From positions 1 to 60,645 of the forward strand of contig NZ_JAROCC010000016.1 in the NCBI RefSeq assembly GCF_030433715.1: a DNA stretch of 60,645 nt. Direction: 5' to 3'. The stretch comes from Sporosarcina highlanderae. GTDB taxonomy: Bacteria > Bacillota > Bacilli > Bacillales_A > Planococcaceae. The notes under the pieces are model-generated. The model ran no database searches. It was not told where the DNA came from and saw only the letters and a program-made list of their open reading frames with translations. Positions 21,679 to 31,322 of the stretch are shown here, in pieces; the first letter of the stretch is position 1, and every line of letters starts with the position of its first letter. A program made the translations under genes and the position numbers.

Positions 21679-22572
21679 GTGACGAAGGAAAATATGGAGA
21701 AGTTAATTGAACTTTTTTTCAGTGATGACACTGAAAAGGTAAGCAAAATATTTTTTAATGAACAGGTTTGGATTGGCCTTCTAATAATTGCTGTTAGGAT
21801 TGCTTTTATTATCGCTATTGCCTTCATCGTTGTACATGCTGGGAAATTCATCATTAGGCGGTTGTTCAGGATTAAATTGAAAGGTCCGATACGCAGGGAG
21901 GAACGGCGTGAAAGGACTTTACTGAAGCTTTTGGAGAATACACTTAGCTATGTCGTCTACTTCTCTGCAATTTTAGCTATCTTGCAAGAGTTCAACATAG
22001 ATGTCAAAGGGCTTCTTGCTGGAGCAGGGGTCTTGGGCCTGGCTGTTGGTTTTGGTGCGCAAAGCTTAGTAAAAGATGTCATTTCAGGTTTTTTCATTTT
22101 ATTTGAAGATCAGTTTTCTGTAGGGGATTACGTGAAAATAGGTGCAGCAGAAGGTATGGTAGAAGAGATTGGTCTCCGAACGACAAAATTGAAAAATTTC
22201 ACAGGTGAAATTTTCATTTTACCAAACGGTACAATTTCACAAGTCGTTAACTATTCCATGAAAAACTCATTGGCAATAGTAGATGTAACGATACCATTTG
22301 AATTAGGTATAGAGAATGTTGAAAAATTCATTGACGAATTCCTACAATCATTTAATAAGGATAATCCAGATTTGCTCGGAAAACCTAAATTAATTGGTGC
22401 ACATGATTTTACGGAGAACTCCGTAATTGAACGAATCATCGTAGAGACGAAACCGATGCGTCATTTTGATACAGCAAGAAATATAGGGATTGGTTTGAAA
22501 AAGTATTTAGGACAACAAGGAATCGAAATCCCATATCCAACACTTGTTACAAAGTCATTTGATAATCAATAG
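21679..22572 (+). CDS. small-conductance mechanosensitive channel (MscS family)
   Basis: A 297-residue channel that releases solutes on hypo-osmotic shock. One hydrophobic segment lies near 33-55, a second near 93-110, and the pore helix TM3 is the Gly/Ala-rich GLLAGAGVLGLAVGFGAQS (about 116-134). The beta domain follows (VGDYVKIGAAEGMVEEIGLR) with the conserved PNGTISQVVNYS. The GTG start has AAAGGAAG seven bases upstream. It is the first gene of a short run with the DUF951 gene and ychF. Confidence 0.92.
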   Translation: MTKENMEKLIELFFSDDTEKVSKIFFNEQVWIGLLIIAVRIAFIIAIAFIVVHAGKFIIRRLFRIKLKGPIRREERRERTLLKLLENTLSYVVYFSAILAILQEFNIDVKGLLAGAGVLGLAVGFGAQSLVKDVISGFFILFEDQFSVGDYVKIGAAEGMVEEIGLRTTKLKNFTGEIFILPNGTISQVVNYSMKNSLAIVDVTIPFELGIENVEKFIDEFLQSFNKDNPDLLGKPKLIGAHDFTENSVIERIIVETKPMRHFDTARNIGIGLKKYLGQQGIEIPYPTLVTKSFDNQ

Positions 22573-22595
22573 AGATGAAAGGGGAAGTTGAGCAT

Positions 22596-22799
22596 ATGGC
22601 GGATAAATTTTTTCAATTGAATGACGTGGTTGAGATGAAAAAGCCGCATCCATGTGGGAAGAATGCCTGGAAAATCATTAGAATGGGCGCGGATATCCGT
22701 ATCAAATGCGAGGGTTGCGGGCATAGCGTCATGCTACCTCGTAATGAGTTTGCAAAAAAGATGAAAAAGGTGCTTGTAAAAGGCGAAGCTGAACATTAA
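22596..22799 (+). CDS. DUF951 family small protein
   Basis: A 67-residue protein, MADKFFQLNDVVEMKKPHPC then CEGCGHSVMLPR. The two Cys-containing loops (HPCG and CEGCG) look like a small zinc-binding or nucleic-acid-binding fold. DUF951 (YyzM of B. subtilis) is habitually next to ychF, and is found so here. The frame opens seven codons earlier, but AAAGGGGAA and the family start favour this ATG. Function unknown. Confidence 0.88.
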   Translation: MADKFFQLNDVVEMKKPHPCGKNAWKIIRMGADIRIKCEGCGHSVMLPRNEFAKKMKKVLVKGEAEH

Positions 22800-22887
22800 T
22801 TAGACAGAGGCGCAAACAATTCTTATAATAGAAGAGTTGTAAAGATTATTTTGATGAAATTGACCTATACGAAAGGTTGGGAAATAA

Positions 22888-23988
22888 ATGGCGTTAACAG
22901 CAGGAATCGTCGGTTTACCAAACGTCGGAAAATCGACTCTATTCAACGCAATTACGAAAGCTGGGGCAGAAGCTGCAAATTACCCGTTCTGTACAATCGA
23001 TCCGAATGTTGGAATAGTGGAAGTGCCAGATGAGCGACTTCAAAAATTGACAGAATTAGTTGTTCCAAAGAAGACAGTGCCAACTGCTTTTGAGTTTACG
23101 GATATTGCAGGAATCGTTGAAGGTGCAAGCAAAGGAGAAGGGTTAGGGAACAAATTCCTCTCCCATATCCGTGAAGTAGATGCGATTTGCCAAGTAGTCC
23201 GTTGCTTCAATGATGAAAACATCACACATGTATCTGGGAAAGTTAATCCAATTGACGACATCGAGGTCATTAACCTTGAACTAATCCTTGCCGATATGGA
23301 AAGCGTGGACAAGCGATTGACACGTGTATCCAAGATGGCTAAACAGAAAGACAAGGAAGCAATGGCTGAAGAACCCGTGTTGCTGAAACTGAAGGAAGCT
23401 TTTGAGAATGAAAAGCCTGCACGCTCAGTGGAATTGACCCCTGAAGAGTTTCAACTAATTAAAGGAATGCATTTATTAACGATCAAGCCTATGCTTTACG
23501 TTGCCAATGTTTCCGAGGATGAAATTGCTGAAGCCGAGTCAAATGAATATGTAAAAATGGTCCGCGACTTTGCCAAACAAGACAATGCAGAAGTGATTGT
23601 TGTTTGTGCGAAAATTGAGGAAGAAATGGCCGAATTGGACGAGGAAGAGAAAGCGATGTTCCTTGAAGAGTTGGGCATTAAAGAATCAGGCCTCGACCAG
23701 CTGATCAAAGCCGCTTATCATTTATTAGGATTGGCCACTTATTTCACGGCAGGAGTTCAAGAAGTACGTGCATGGACGTTCCGTAAAGGAATGAAAGCAC
23801 CACAATGTGCTGGCATCATCCATACAGACTTCGAACGCGGCTTTATCCGTGCGGAAACAGTCTCGTATGATGCACTCGTTGAAGCGGGCTCAATGGCAGC
23901 TGCGAAAGAAGCGGGTAAGGTTCGCTTGGAAGGAAAAGAATATATCGTTCAGGACGGCGATGTAATGTTGTTCCGTTTTAACGTGTAA
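22888..23988 (+). CDS. ychF: redox-regulated ATPase YchF
   Basis: A 366-residue Obg-related P-loop protein of the universally conserved YchF/OLA1 class, which prefers ATP and binds ribosomes. G1 is GLPNVGKSTLFN, G3 is DIAGIVEGASKGEGLG, and the G4 position departs from NKxD as is normal for this family (here YVANVSE). A coiled-coil arm spans about 130-200, and the C-terminal TGS-like domain ends IVQDGDVMLFRFNV. It is the last gene before a terminator. Confidence 0.97.
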   Translation: MALTAGIVGLPNVGKSTLFNAITKAGAEAANYPFCTIDPNVGIVEVPDERLQKLTELVVPKKTVPTAFEFTDIAGIVEGASKGEGLGNKFLSHIREVDAICQVVRCFNDENITHVSGKVNPIDDIEVINLELILADMESVDKRLTRVSKMAKQKDKEAMAEEPVLLKLKEAFENEKPARSVELTPEEFQLIKGMHLLTIKPMLYVANVSEDEIAEAESNEYVKMVRDFAKQDNAEVIVVCAKIEEEMAELDEEEKAMFLEELGIKESGLDQLIKAAYHLLGLATYFTAGVQEVRAWTFRKGMKAPQCAGIIHTDFERGFIRAETVSYDALVEAGSMAAAKEAGKVRLEGKEYIVQDGDVMLFRFNV

Positions 23989-23992
23989 AATA

Positions 23993-24028
23993 AACAACCG
24001 GTTAAGGGAATCCTTATCCGGTTGTTTT
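23993..24028. terminator. bidirectional terminator between ychF and the DUF3267 gene
   Basis: AACAACCGGTTAAGG, loop GAAT, CCTTATCCGGTTGTTTT. It lies between convergent genes and reaches the stop codon of the minus-strand gene; it could serve both. Confidence 0.8.
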
Positions 24029-24588
24029 CATTGTATATGTTTGTTAGGTTCAAACAAGTATAATCTCGGCAACTCAGGATCATCTCTCACAAGCCAATCA
24101 TCAGGAAGTTTTTGCAACTCCTTATGCATCGCAAAATCACCAGCAGCCCCACCAATAAGAAAAGCAGCCAAAGTGATCAAAACCCCATCCCCTATAACCA
24201 AGCCAATGACCGCGGGCAACACGCCGGTCATCCAAAAAGGAAGCAATAAAGCCCTCCTGATAGCCCGGTTCGTCATTGGGACATCCGTCGTCGCATATGC
24301 AATGCCTAACTTTAGATTCAAACCAACAATCATTCTTTTCCAAGGAACCTTCCCGAAAATTCTGAAACCAAGCAAGTGAAAAAGTTCATGAAGAACAATC
24401 AAAATCACATACCCGACCACAAAATATAAAACACTCCAAATAGTGATGGAGAATGAAAGCCGGCCTTCAAAAACCATTTTCAAAACAAGCAATGCAAGAA
24501 GAGAAAAAAATGAAAGCCACAAACCTCTCTTAGCCACTTTAGGTAAATCAATTTCAATTACCTTATCCGGCACCCCAAAATTCCCCAT
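24028..24588 (-). CDS. DUF3267 family putative membrane metalloprotease
   Basis: A 186-residue integral membrane protein with four or so hydrophobic segments. The third contains VLHELFHLLGF, an HExxH zinc-binding motif typical of DUF3267 zincin-like peptidases. Proteolysis is inferred from the motif only. The frame opens 14 codons upstream, but AGAGGTG lies before the internal ATG that gives MGNFGVPDKVIEIDLP. It is head-on to replication and convergent with ychF. Confidence 0.82.
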   Translation of the reverse strand: MGNFGVPDKVIEIDLPKVAKRGLWLSFFSLLALLVLKMVFEGRLSFSITIWSVLYFVVGYVILIVLHELFHLLGFRIFGKVPWKRMIVGLNLKLGIAYATTDVPMTNRAIRRALLLPFWMTGVLPAVIGLVIGDGVLITLAAFLIGGAAGDFAMHKELQKLPDDWLVRDDPELPRLYLFEPNKHIQ

Positions 24589-24654
24589 ACAATCACCTCT
24601 AAAATCAGTATACAACATTATATCAGGCAATTTTCATTAAACAGTCCTTGCTAA

Positions 24655-24857
24655 GAATTGAAGCGTAAGGCGGCGACTCCTGCGAACGCCGTTACGAAGA
24701 ACGGCGTTTGCGAGTAAAAGCGTAGCGTTACGAGCAGGAATTGCAAAACGGATGCCTTAATTTCTGCAAAAACCACAGAAATACGGCAAATCGAACTCTT
24801 CGTGGTTCGATTGGCTGAAGCCATGCCCGCGGAAAGCGTCCGCCTGTAGCGGAAATT
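24655..24857. repeat. dispersed Bacillales intergenic repeat with internal hairpins
   Basis: The ends AAGCGTAAGGCGGCGACTCC and GCGGAAAGCGTCCGCCTGTA match a repeat I recognise from intergenic regions of many Bacillales. Between them are three hairpins: AACGCCGTT/AACGGCGTT (24684-24708), TTTCTG/CAGAAA (about 24761-24782) and AATCGAAC/GTTCGATT (24789-24812). It lies between the DUF3267 gene and the rpsF promoter and contains no believable gene. The GGACGCTTTCCG core recurs at the right edge of the window. Confidence 0.65.
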
Positions 24858-24886
24858 CGTTTTCAAAAAGAAATTAAATTAAAAAG

Positions 24887-24915
24887 TTGAATATCCGAAC
24901 ATATCATGCTAAAAT
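24887..24915 (+). promoter_or_regulatory. rpsF operon promoter
   Basis: TTGAAT (24887-24892), 17-base spacer, TAAAAT (24910-24915), about 80 bases before rpsF. Confidence 0.7.
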
Positions 24916-24924
24916 ATGATGATG

Positions 24925-24985
24925 TGAGTAACAAGATTACTTACTCCTTGCCCGCCGTAACAAGTGGGCCAAAGTCCATAAGGAG
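24925..24985 (+). promoter_or_regulatory. rpsF leader, candidate S6:S18 autoregulatory RNA
   Basis: The leader forms a small hairpin (GAGTAA with TTACTC), then CTTGCCCGCCGTAACAAG followed by TGGGCC. CTTG can pair with CAAG and GCCC with GGGC, a pseudoknot-like fold around an unpaired CCG. A CCG-containing hairpin is the hallmark of the known rpsF leader bound by the S6:S18 complex. The fold here was judged by eye. Confidence 0.5.
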
Positions 24986-24995
24986 GTGACTAAAG

Positions 24996-25283
24996 ATGAG
25001 AAAGTACGAAATCATGTACATCATCCGTCCAACAGTAGAAGATGAAGCTAAAAAAGCGTTGATCACTCGTTTCGATGACATCCTAACTTCTAACGGAGCG
25101 GAAATCATCGAGTCGAAAGAGTGGGGCAAGCGTCGTCTTGCATACGAAATCGACGACCTACGTGAAGGCTTCTACCAATTGGTAACAGCTAACGCAGGTA
25201 CTGAAGCTATCGATGAATTCAATCGTCTTGCGAACATTAATGAAGATATCATTCGTTATATGGCTGTTCGTATTGACAACTAA
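24996..25283 (+). CDS. rpsF: 30S ribosomal protein bS6
   Basis: A 95-residue ribosomal protein, [12 protein letters not shown] with the typical [16 protein letters not shown]. It binds S18 in the small-subunit platform. GGAGGTGA lies before the ATG. First gene of the rpsF-ssb-rpsR operon, behind a promoter and a structured leader. Confidence 0.97.
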   Translation: MRKYEIMYIIRPTVEDEAKKALITRFDDILTSNGAEIIESKEWGKRRLAYEIDDLREGFYQLVTANAGTEAIDEFNRLANINEDIIRYMAVRIDN

Positions 25284-25338
25284 TCCATAAAGAACTAAAA
25301 GTCTGTAACTTGAAATTGATGAGGGAGGTTGCAATCTG

Positions 25339-25848
25339 ATGATTAACCGAGTCGTTTTAGTTGGCCGATTGACAAAAGATCCTGAACTCAAGTACACACA
25401 GGGCGGCGTAGCGGTAACACGCTTTACGCTTGCGGTGAATCGGACATTCTCGAACCAACAGGGAGAGCGTGAAGCTGATTTCATTAACTGTGTCACATGG
25501 AGAAAACAGGCAGAGAACACTGCGAACTTTTTGCGCAAAGGAAGTCTTGCCGGTATCGAAGGTCGTATTCAAACGAGCAGCTTCGATGGACAAGACGGTA
25601 AACGTGTCTTTATGACGGAAGTTGTAGCGGATAGCGTACAGTTCCTTGAGCCACGCAGTGCAAACTCTGAAAAATCTGGAGCTGCTTATGGTAGTGCACC
25701 ACGAAACGAACAGCCTTATTATCAGAACCAGCAGCCAAATCAGCAATATCAACAACCAACACAACAAAATTATACACGCACTGACAATGACCCGTTCGCT
25801 ACAGGCAGCGGCCCGATAGAAGTATCGGATGACGACTTGCCGTTCTGA
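25339..25848 (+). CDS. ssb: single-stranded DNA-binding protein
   Basis: A 169-residue SSB. The OB fold (1-105) starts [17 protein letters not shown]; a Gln/Tyr/Asn-rich disordered linker follows (about 120-150), and the acidic tip DDDLPF is the docking tail for replication and repair partners. The position between rpsF and rpsR is the conserved housekeeping ssb locus. Confidence 0.97.
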   Translation: MINRVVLVGRLTKDPELKYTQGGVAVTRFTLAVNRTFSNQQGEREADFINCVTWRKQAENTANFLRKGSLAGIEGRIQTSSFDGQDGKRVFMTEVVADSVQFLEPRSANSEKSGAAYGSAPRNEQPYYQNQQPNQQYQQPTQQNYTRTDNDPFATGSGPIEVSDDDLPF

Positions 25849-25891
25849 TAAGGCATTGCCATTGACGTAATCATGAAGGAGGGAAAGCGAT

Positions 25892-26128
25892 ATGGCACCA
25901 CGCCGTGGAGGTAAAAGACGCCGTAAAGTCTGCTATTTTACATCGAATAACATTACACATATCGATTATAAAGATACTGATCTACTTAAGAAATTCGTTT
26001 CTGAACGTGGAAAGATCTTGCCTCGCCGTGTAACTGGTACAAGCGCAAAATATCAGCGTAAATTAACGACTGCTATTAAACGTGCTCGTATTATGGCACT
26101 TCTTCCGTTCGTAGCGGAAGAAAGATAA
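25892..26128 (+). CDS. rpsR: 30S ribosomal protein bS18
   Basis: A 78-residue protein with the bS18 core [19 protein letters not shown] and [15 protein letters not shown]. It starts [16 protein letters not shown]. It forms a heterodimer with S6 in the ribosome. AAGGAGGG precedes the ATG; a strong terminator follows. Confidence 0.97.
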   Translation: MAPRRGGKRRRKVCYFTSNNITHIDYKDTDLLKKFVSERGKILPRRVTGTSAKYQRKLTTAIKRARIMALLPFVAEER

Positions 26129-26140
26129 AAAAACATTTTT

Positions 26141-26187
26141 AACCGCCTTGTGAAACGGGTTTTCCCGGTCCAAAGGCGGTTTTTTAT
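26141..26187 (+). terminator. terminator after rpsR
   Basis: Outer stem AACCGCCTT / AAGGCGGTT with an inner CGGG-TTTT-CCCG hairpin, then six T. Confidence 0.9.
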
Positions 26188-26214
26188 TGGCCAAAAGATG
26201 CATGCGTACAGTCT

Positions 26215-26244
26215 TTGGTTTAATGGTTCCAATCGTGATACAAT
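26215..26244 (+). promoter_or_regulatory. promoter of yybS-gdpP-rplI-helicase operon
   Basis: TTGGTT (26215-26220), 18-base spacer, TACAAT (26239-26244). It lies 80 bases before yybS and just after the rpsR terminator. Confidence 0.55.
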
Positions 26245-26321
26245 TAAAGGAACTCACATTCAATAAGGCAACGGACAAAGACGAGTAAATTAGTCTGGTT
26301 GTTGGACGGAGGAAAAGACTG

Positions 26322-27260
26322 ATGCAAGACCCATCAAAGAAAATTAAATATGGTGCAATGATGATAGCATTGTTCACTATACTTTTGGCGGGAGCTTTTT
26401 TTATCCCGCTGATTGGACTACTTATCATGATTTTTCTCCCACTGCCGATTATCTTATATCGGTTACGGGAAGATAGGAGTTCGACAGCTCTTGTTGTTTT
26501 ATCAACCGGCATACTTGCCTTGCTATTAGGCGGCCTAACATTGCTGCCTTTTGTCCTTGGTTTTGTGGTTTTAGGATTTCTGATTGCAGAGTTTATAGTA
26601 CTTGGGAAATCCAAGCTATATATTTTCATGGGTTCCGGCCTTTTTTTGATTGTTGTTGGAATTTTAACCTACTTAGTGCTGGCCCTGTTCTTCGAGGTCA
26701 ATATCATAGATAGTTTAATGGCAATGTTGAAGGAGTCCGAGGAACAATTCAAGGCTTCACTAAACGGATTCAGTGCGCTACCGAAAGGCTCTGAAAACGT
26801 AGTTGCTGAGGCCTTCATGTTGTACCGATCCTCCATTCCAGCAGTATTTATCTTATCCGTGTATGTGTTTACATTCATCGTGGTAATTCTGAATTTCATG
26901 TTGCTTCAAAGACTTGGTCATGATGTACCAAAATTTCCACCGTTTCGTGGAATGAAATTACCTGTAATCACTATTTTTATTTATGGATTGTTCATTCTAT
27001 TGCCCTTTGTGACGAAAATGACGCCGGATTCTTCGACATATTTGATTTACGTCAACGCGACAATTATCTTAAGGGCATTGTTACTATTGCAAGGTCTAGC
27101 ATTGGTTCATTATCTTATGTTCAGGATGAAGTTGCCAGGGATCGTTACGTTTTTCTCTACAATTTTAGCCTTGTTATTTAATCCAATTACTATACTTCTT
27201 GGCATACTTGATATAGGCGTGAATATCCGGGCTTGGATCAGGAAGGACAATTCGAAGTAA
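26322..27260 (+). CDS. yybS: DUF2232 membrane protein YybS
   Basis: A 312-residue membrane protein with about eight hydrophobic segments and the Tyr-Arg-Leu-Arg-Glu-Asp turn after the second (YRLREDRSS). DUF2232 proteins precede gdpP throughout Bacillales and are thought to be transport-related; no substrate is known. A cytoplasmic, charged loop lies near 130-165. gdpP begins 12 bases after the stop codon. Confidence 0.88.
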   Translation: MQDPSKKIKYGAMMIALFTILLAGAFFIPLIGLLIMIFLPLPIILYRLREDRSSTALVVLSTGILALLLGGLTLLPFVLGFVVLGFLIAEFIVLGKSKLYIFMGSGLFLIVVGILTYLVLALFFEVNIIDSLMAMLKESEEQFKASLNGFSALPKGSENVVAEAFMLYRSSIPAVFILSVYVFTFIVVILNFMLLQRLGHDVPKFPPFRGMKLPVITIFIYGLFILLPFVTKMTPDSSTYLIYVNATIILRALLLLQGLALVHYLMFRMKLPGIVTFFSTILALLFNPITILLGILDIGVNIRAWIRKDNSK

Positions 27261-27272
27261 GGGGATGAGACA

Positions 27273-29243
27273 ATGAAGTCATTTTTTAGAAGAAGGGCTA
27301 TCCGTTATCCATTGGTTGTCATATCTCTCCTTGGATTGATAGCCGCGGTCCTGATATTCTTTTTGAACTTCTGGGCGGGCCTTGTATTCACGATCCCTTT
27401 TATATTGGCGGTAGGATTCGCCTATAAGCTCGAGGAGCAAACTTATATCGAGACGGAAAAACACATTGAATCCCTTTCCTATCGGATGAAGAAGGTTGGG
27501 GAGGAAGCGCTCTTAGAACTACCGATCGCAATCATTCTTTTTAATGAGAAGCATCTCATCGAGTGGGCTAACCCCTTCGCTGCTGCAATTTTTGAAAAGG
27601 ACACGTTGATTGGGGATGAATTGTTTCATCTCTCTGAAACGTTCCATTCAATCCTGAAGAATGAAAATCAAAAGACCCCAACATTAAGGGTTGGGGTTTC
27701 AACGTTTAAGGTCATCTATAAGCCGGAGGAAAAACTCCTCTATCTGTTTGACATTACTGATAAAGTAAGTATTGAGTCCCTTTATTATAAAGATAGAACT
27801 GTACTTGGACTTATGCTTGTCGATAATTATGATGAACTTTCCCAAACGATGGATGACCAGACAAGGAGCCAGTTGAATTCCCTTGTTACGTCCTTAGTGA
27901 ATGACTGGGCAAATGCGAACGGTATTTTTGTGAAAAGGATTGCTTCAGACCGTTTTATGGCAGTATTCAACGAAGGGATACTATCCAAACTGGAAACTGC
28001 TAAATTTACGATACTCGATGATATTAGGGAAAAGACTGCGAAGCATAATGCCGGCTTGACGTTAAGTATTGGGGTCGGGACAGGATCTGCTTCACTTACC
28101 GAGTTAGGTGAGCTCGCTCAGTCCAGCCTGGATCTTGTATTGGGACGTGGTGGGGATCAGGTGGCGATTAAGCATACCGATGGCAAGCTGAAGTTTTACG
28201 GTGGTAAAACCAACCCGGTGGAAAAAAGGACTCGTGTACGCGCCAGAGTTATCTCACATGCGTTGCGGGATTTAATCCAGGGGAGTGATAAGGTGTTGGT
28301 CATGGGTCATAAAATGCCGGATATGGATGCGATAGGGGCATCCATCGGTGTACAGAAGATGGCCCGGATGAACAATATCGAAGGTTATGTTGTTTTGAAT
28401 TTCGATGAATTGGACGGAAGCGTAACTCGATTAATGGATGAAATAAAAGGGAATGATGAGTTGCTTGAGCAATTCATTGACCCTGAAAACGCATTATCGA
28501 TGATGACGGAAAAGTCCCTACTCATAATCGTTGATACACATAAGCCAAGCATGGTAATCGATGAACGACTGATTGGCAAGGCAGAAAAGGTTGTTGTTAT
28601 CGATCATCACAGACGTGGTGAGGAGTTCATCAACAATACGATGCTCGTCTACATGGAACCTTACGCATCGTCTACAGCTGAACTTGTAACGGAATTGCTT
28701 GAATACCAACCGAAACACGAAAAGTTGACGAAGTTGGAGGCAACCGCCTTGTTAGCAGGTATCGTAGTCGATACGAAAAGCTTTACTTTACGGACAGGAG
28801 CGAGAACATTCGAAGCTGCTTCCTATTTACGGACAAATGGAGCCGACACAGTTCTTGTGCAGCGTCTTCTAAAGGAAGATATTGACACGTATATTGAACG
28901 TTCAAAAATCATAGAAACAGTTGAGCTAATACCGCCTGGTATTGCAATTGCGAAAGGCCAGGATGGACTAACATATGGTTCAGTGTTAATTGCACAGACT
29001 GCCGATATCCTTTTGACGATGAAAGGGGTAGTTGCTTCTTTTGTTATTGCCCCCCGTGCGGATGGAAAAATTGGCATTAGTGCGCGTTCACTTGGCGATC
29101 TTAACGTTCAACTTGTCATGGAAGAAATGGGCGGCGGAGGACATTTGACCAATGCAGCCTGCCAGATGGAAGTAGAAACAGTAAAAGAGGCGGAGGATTT
29201 ATTGAAAGCCGTCATAGATGATAAATTGGAAAGGGGAAAATGA
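27273..29243 (+). CDS. gdpP: cyclic-di-AMP phosphodiesterase GdpP
   Basis: A 656-residue enzyme that hydrolyses c-di-AMP and so affects potassium balance, cell wall and beta-lactam tolerance. Two N-terminal membrane helices (about 12-50) are followed by a PAS domain (about 80-170), a degenerate GGDEF domain ([10 protein letters not shown] region, about 175-305) and the DHH/DHHA1 catalytic part (about 340-655). Catalytic motifs visible: [24 protein letters not shown] and [12 protein letters not shown]. It overlaps the rplI region by ATGA. Confidence 0.96.
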   Translation: MKSFFRRRAIRYPLVVISLLGLIAAVLIFFLNFWAGLVFTIPFILAVGFAYKLEEQTYIETEKHIESLSYRMKKVGEEALLELPIAIILFNEKHLIEWANPFAAAIFEKDTLIGDELFHLSETFHSILKNENQKTPTLRVGVSTFKVIYKPEEKLLYLFDITDKVSIESLYYKDRTVLGLMLVDNYDELSQTMDDQTRSQLNSLVTSLVNDWANANGIFVKRIASDRFMAVFNEGILSKLETAKFTILDDIREKTAKHNAGLTLSIGVGTGSASLTELGELAQSSLDLVLGRGGDQVAIKHTDGKLKFYGGKTNPVEKRTRVRARVISHALRDLIQGSDKVLVMGHKMPDMDAIGASIGVQKMARMNNIEGYVVLNFDELDGSVTRLMDEIKGNDELLEQFIDPENALSMMTEKSLLIIVDTHKPSMVIDERLIGKAEKVVVIDHHRRGEEFINNTMLVYMEPYASSTAELVTELLEYQPKHEKLTKLEATALLAGIVVDTKSFTLRTGARTFEAASYLRTNGADTVLVQRLLKEDIDTYIERSKIIETVELIPPGIAIAKGQDGLTYGSVLIAQTADILLTMKGVVASFVIAPRADGKIGISARSLGDLNVQLVMEEMGGGGHLTNAACQMEVETVKEAEDLLKAVIDDKLERGK

Positions 29244-29245
29244 CA

Positions 29246-29692
29246 ATGAAAGTGATTTTATTGAAAGATGTTAAAGGTCAAGGTAAAAAAGGTGAAGTAA
29301 AAGAAGTATCGGTAGGATACGCACAAAACTTCTTATTGAAGAATAAGTTAGCAATTGAAGCCACTCCGGCAAATCTTAGTCAGCTTGATGGTCAGAAGAA
29401 ACGTGCTGAGAAAGATGCAGCACAGGAATTGGCTGAAGCTAAAGAGCTGAAAGAACTTATCGGTGAAAAGACAGTTGAAATGAAAGCAAAATCCGGTGAA
29501 GGTGGACGCTTATTCGGATCTATTACAACTAAGCAAATTGCTGACGCTTTGGAGAAAAATTATAAAATCAAAGTGGATCGTCGTAAGATGGAACTGCCTG
29601 ATGCAATCCGGTCACTTGGTTTTACAAATGTGCCGATTAAATTGCATCCAGAGGTAACAGCGACGCTTAAGGTCCATGTAACCGAAGAGTGA
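29246..29692 (+). CDS. rplI: 50S ribosomal protein bL9
   Basis: A 148-residue bL9: N-terminal [18 protein letters not shown] with [13 protein letters not shown], a central helix and a C-terminal domain with [16 protein letters not shown]. An ATG six bases earlier overlaps the gdpP stop codon, but AAAGGGG is better spaced for the ATG at 29246, which also gives the normal bL9 start. It is cotranscribed with gdpP and the helicase gene. Confidence 0.96.
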   Translation: MKVILLKDVKGQGKKGEVKEVSVGYAQNFLLKNKLAIEATPANLSQLDGQKKRAEKDAAQELAEAKELKELIGEKTVEMKAKSGEGGRLFGSITTKQIADALEKNYKIKVDRRKMELPDAIRSLGFTNVPIKLHPEVTATLKVHVTEE

Positions 29693-29708
29693 TAGGGAGC
29701 GATAATTG

Positions 29709-31064
29709 ATGGACCAGATGTATGATCGCGTTCCCCCGCATAACAATGAAGCAGAGCAGTCGGTCATTGGGGCAATTTTTTTACAACCAGAGGCACTAAT
29801 TACGGCTTCCGAACTTCTGCAACCCGATGACTTTTACCGGACAGCGCACGAGAAAATCTTCAATACAATGCTTATTCTAAGTGACAGAGGACAAGCAATA
29901 GATGTAATTACTGTAACCGAAGAGCTATCCGCGAAGAAGGAGTTGGAGGACGTTGGTGGAATTTCGTATTTAACCGAAATTGCCAATTCAGTCCCCACTG
30001 CAGCGAATATCGAGTATTATGCGAAAATCGTTGAAGAGAAATCCATCTTGAGGCGCCTAATTCGAGTGGCAACGAATATCGTTGAAGAAGGCTTCACGAA
30101 AGAGGATGAAGTGGAAGCGGTCCTTTCCGAAGCGGAAAAAAGGATCATGGAAGTTTCCAATCGGAAAAATGCCGGTGATTTCAAGCATATTAAAGATGTC
30201 CTTGTAGAGACATACGATAATATCGAGCTCCTTCATACTAGAAAAGGGGATGTAACGGGTATCCCAACCGGATTCCGTGATCTTGATAAGATTACGGCCG
30301 GTTTTCAACGAAATGATCTAATTATCGTAGCTGCCCGTCCTTCCGTTGGTAAAACGGCGTTCGCTTTGAATGTGGCGCAAAATGTCGCGACCAAAACGAG
30401 TGAAAACGTTGCGATTTTCAGTTTGGAAATGGGTGCAGAACAACTCGTAATGCGTATGCTTTGTGCTGAAGGAAACATTGACGCTCAAGTATTGCGGACA
30501 GGGAATTTGGAAGCTGAGGATTGGCGAAAATTGACGATGGCAATGGGATCGCTTTCCAATGCCGGCATTTTTATTGACGACTCACCCGGCATCCGGATTA
30601 ACGAAATCCGTTCCAAATGCAGACGTCTCCAACAAGAGCATGGGCTTGGCATGATCATGATTGATTATTTGCAGCTCATCATGGGAAGCGGCCGTTCCGG
30701 CGAGAACCGTCAGCAGGAGGTATCCGAAATCTCGAGGTCCCTTAAGGCGTTAGCCCGGGAATTGAAAGTGCCAGTCATTGCACTTTCCCAGCTCTCCCGT
30801 GGTGTTGAACAACGTCAGGATAAACGACCTATGATGTCTGACTTAAGGGAATCAGGGAGTATCGAACAAGATGCCGATATTGTCTCTTTCCTTTATAGGG
30901 AAGATTACTATGATAAAGAGACTGAGAATCAGAATATGATTGAAATCATTATTGCGAAGCAGCGTAATGGCCCTACAGGAACTGTCACCCTTGCTTTCGC
31001 CAAAGAATATAATAAGTTCTTGAATATTGATTGGAGTCAGCATGAGATGCCATCCTACCAATAA
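29709..31064 (+). CDS. dnaB: replicative DNA helicase (DnaB family; DnaC in Bacillus)
   Basis: A 451-residue hexameric helicase that unwinds the fork; in B. subtilis it is called DnaC. The N-terminal domain begins after VPPHNNEAEQSVIGA; the RecA-like motor has Walker A ARPSVGKTAFALN, Walker B MIMIDYLQLI and the DnaB motif with SQLSRGVEQRQDKRP. The TTG at 29706 immediately precedes the ATG at 29709; the ATG is preferred. In B. subtilis purA follows, but here a peptidase gene does. Confidence 0.96.
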   Translation: MDQMYDRVPPHNNEAEQSVIGAIFLQPEALITASELLQPDDFYRTAHEKIFNTMLILSDRGQAIDVITVTEELSAKKELEDVGGISYLTEIANSVPTAANIEYYAKIVEEKSILRRLIRVATNIVEEGFTKEDEVEAVLSEAEKRIMEVSNRKNAGDFKHIKDVLVETYDNIELLHTRKGDVTGIPTGFRDLDKITAGFQRNDLIIVAARPSVGKTAFALNVAQNVATKTSENVAIFSLEMGAEQLVMRMLCAEGNIDAQVLRTGNLEAEDWRKLTMAMGSLSNAGIFIDDSPGIRINEIRSKCRRLQQEHGLGMIMIDYLQLIMGSGRSGENRQQEVSEISRSLKALARELKVPVIALSQLSRGVEQRQDKRPMMSDLRESGSIEQDADIVSFLYREDYYDKETENQNMIEIIIAKQRNGPTGTVTLAFAKEYNKFLNIDWSQHEMPSYQ

Positions 31065-31065
31065 T

Positions 31066-31110
31066 AGAAGCCTCGATTAACCTGTTAAATAGGTTAATCG
31101 AGGCTTCTTT
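31066..31110 (+). terminator. terminator after the replicative helicase gene
   Basis: A perfect 17-base stem GAAGCCTCGATTAACCT / AGGTTAATCGAGGCTTC with a seven-base loop and a short T run. Confidence 0.92.
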
Positions 31111-31322
31111 ACTGTTTCAGGACTTTATAATCAGACGAGTTATTACATATTTCAACCTAACTTTTGGAAAATACTAAGAATAATTGGATACAATATCACA
31201 GTTTCATTACAAAATGTCGGAACCTGACAAGTTAGCCTACAGATATGTTAAATTAGAGTAGCCTGAAAACTTTCAGTATGATGGGTGGTTTATAGACATC
31301 TAATCGGAAGGAGTCTTAAACG

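Noticed and set aside
25357..25767. 136-residue ORF antisense to ssb
   Set aside because: Its Leu/Ile/Trp-rich translation is the complement of the Gln/Asn/Tyr-rich SSB linker.
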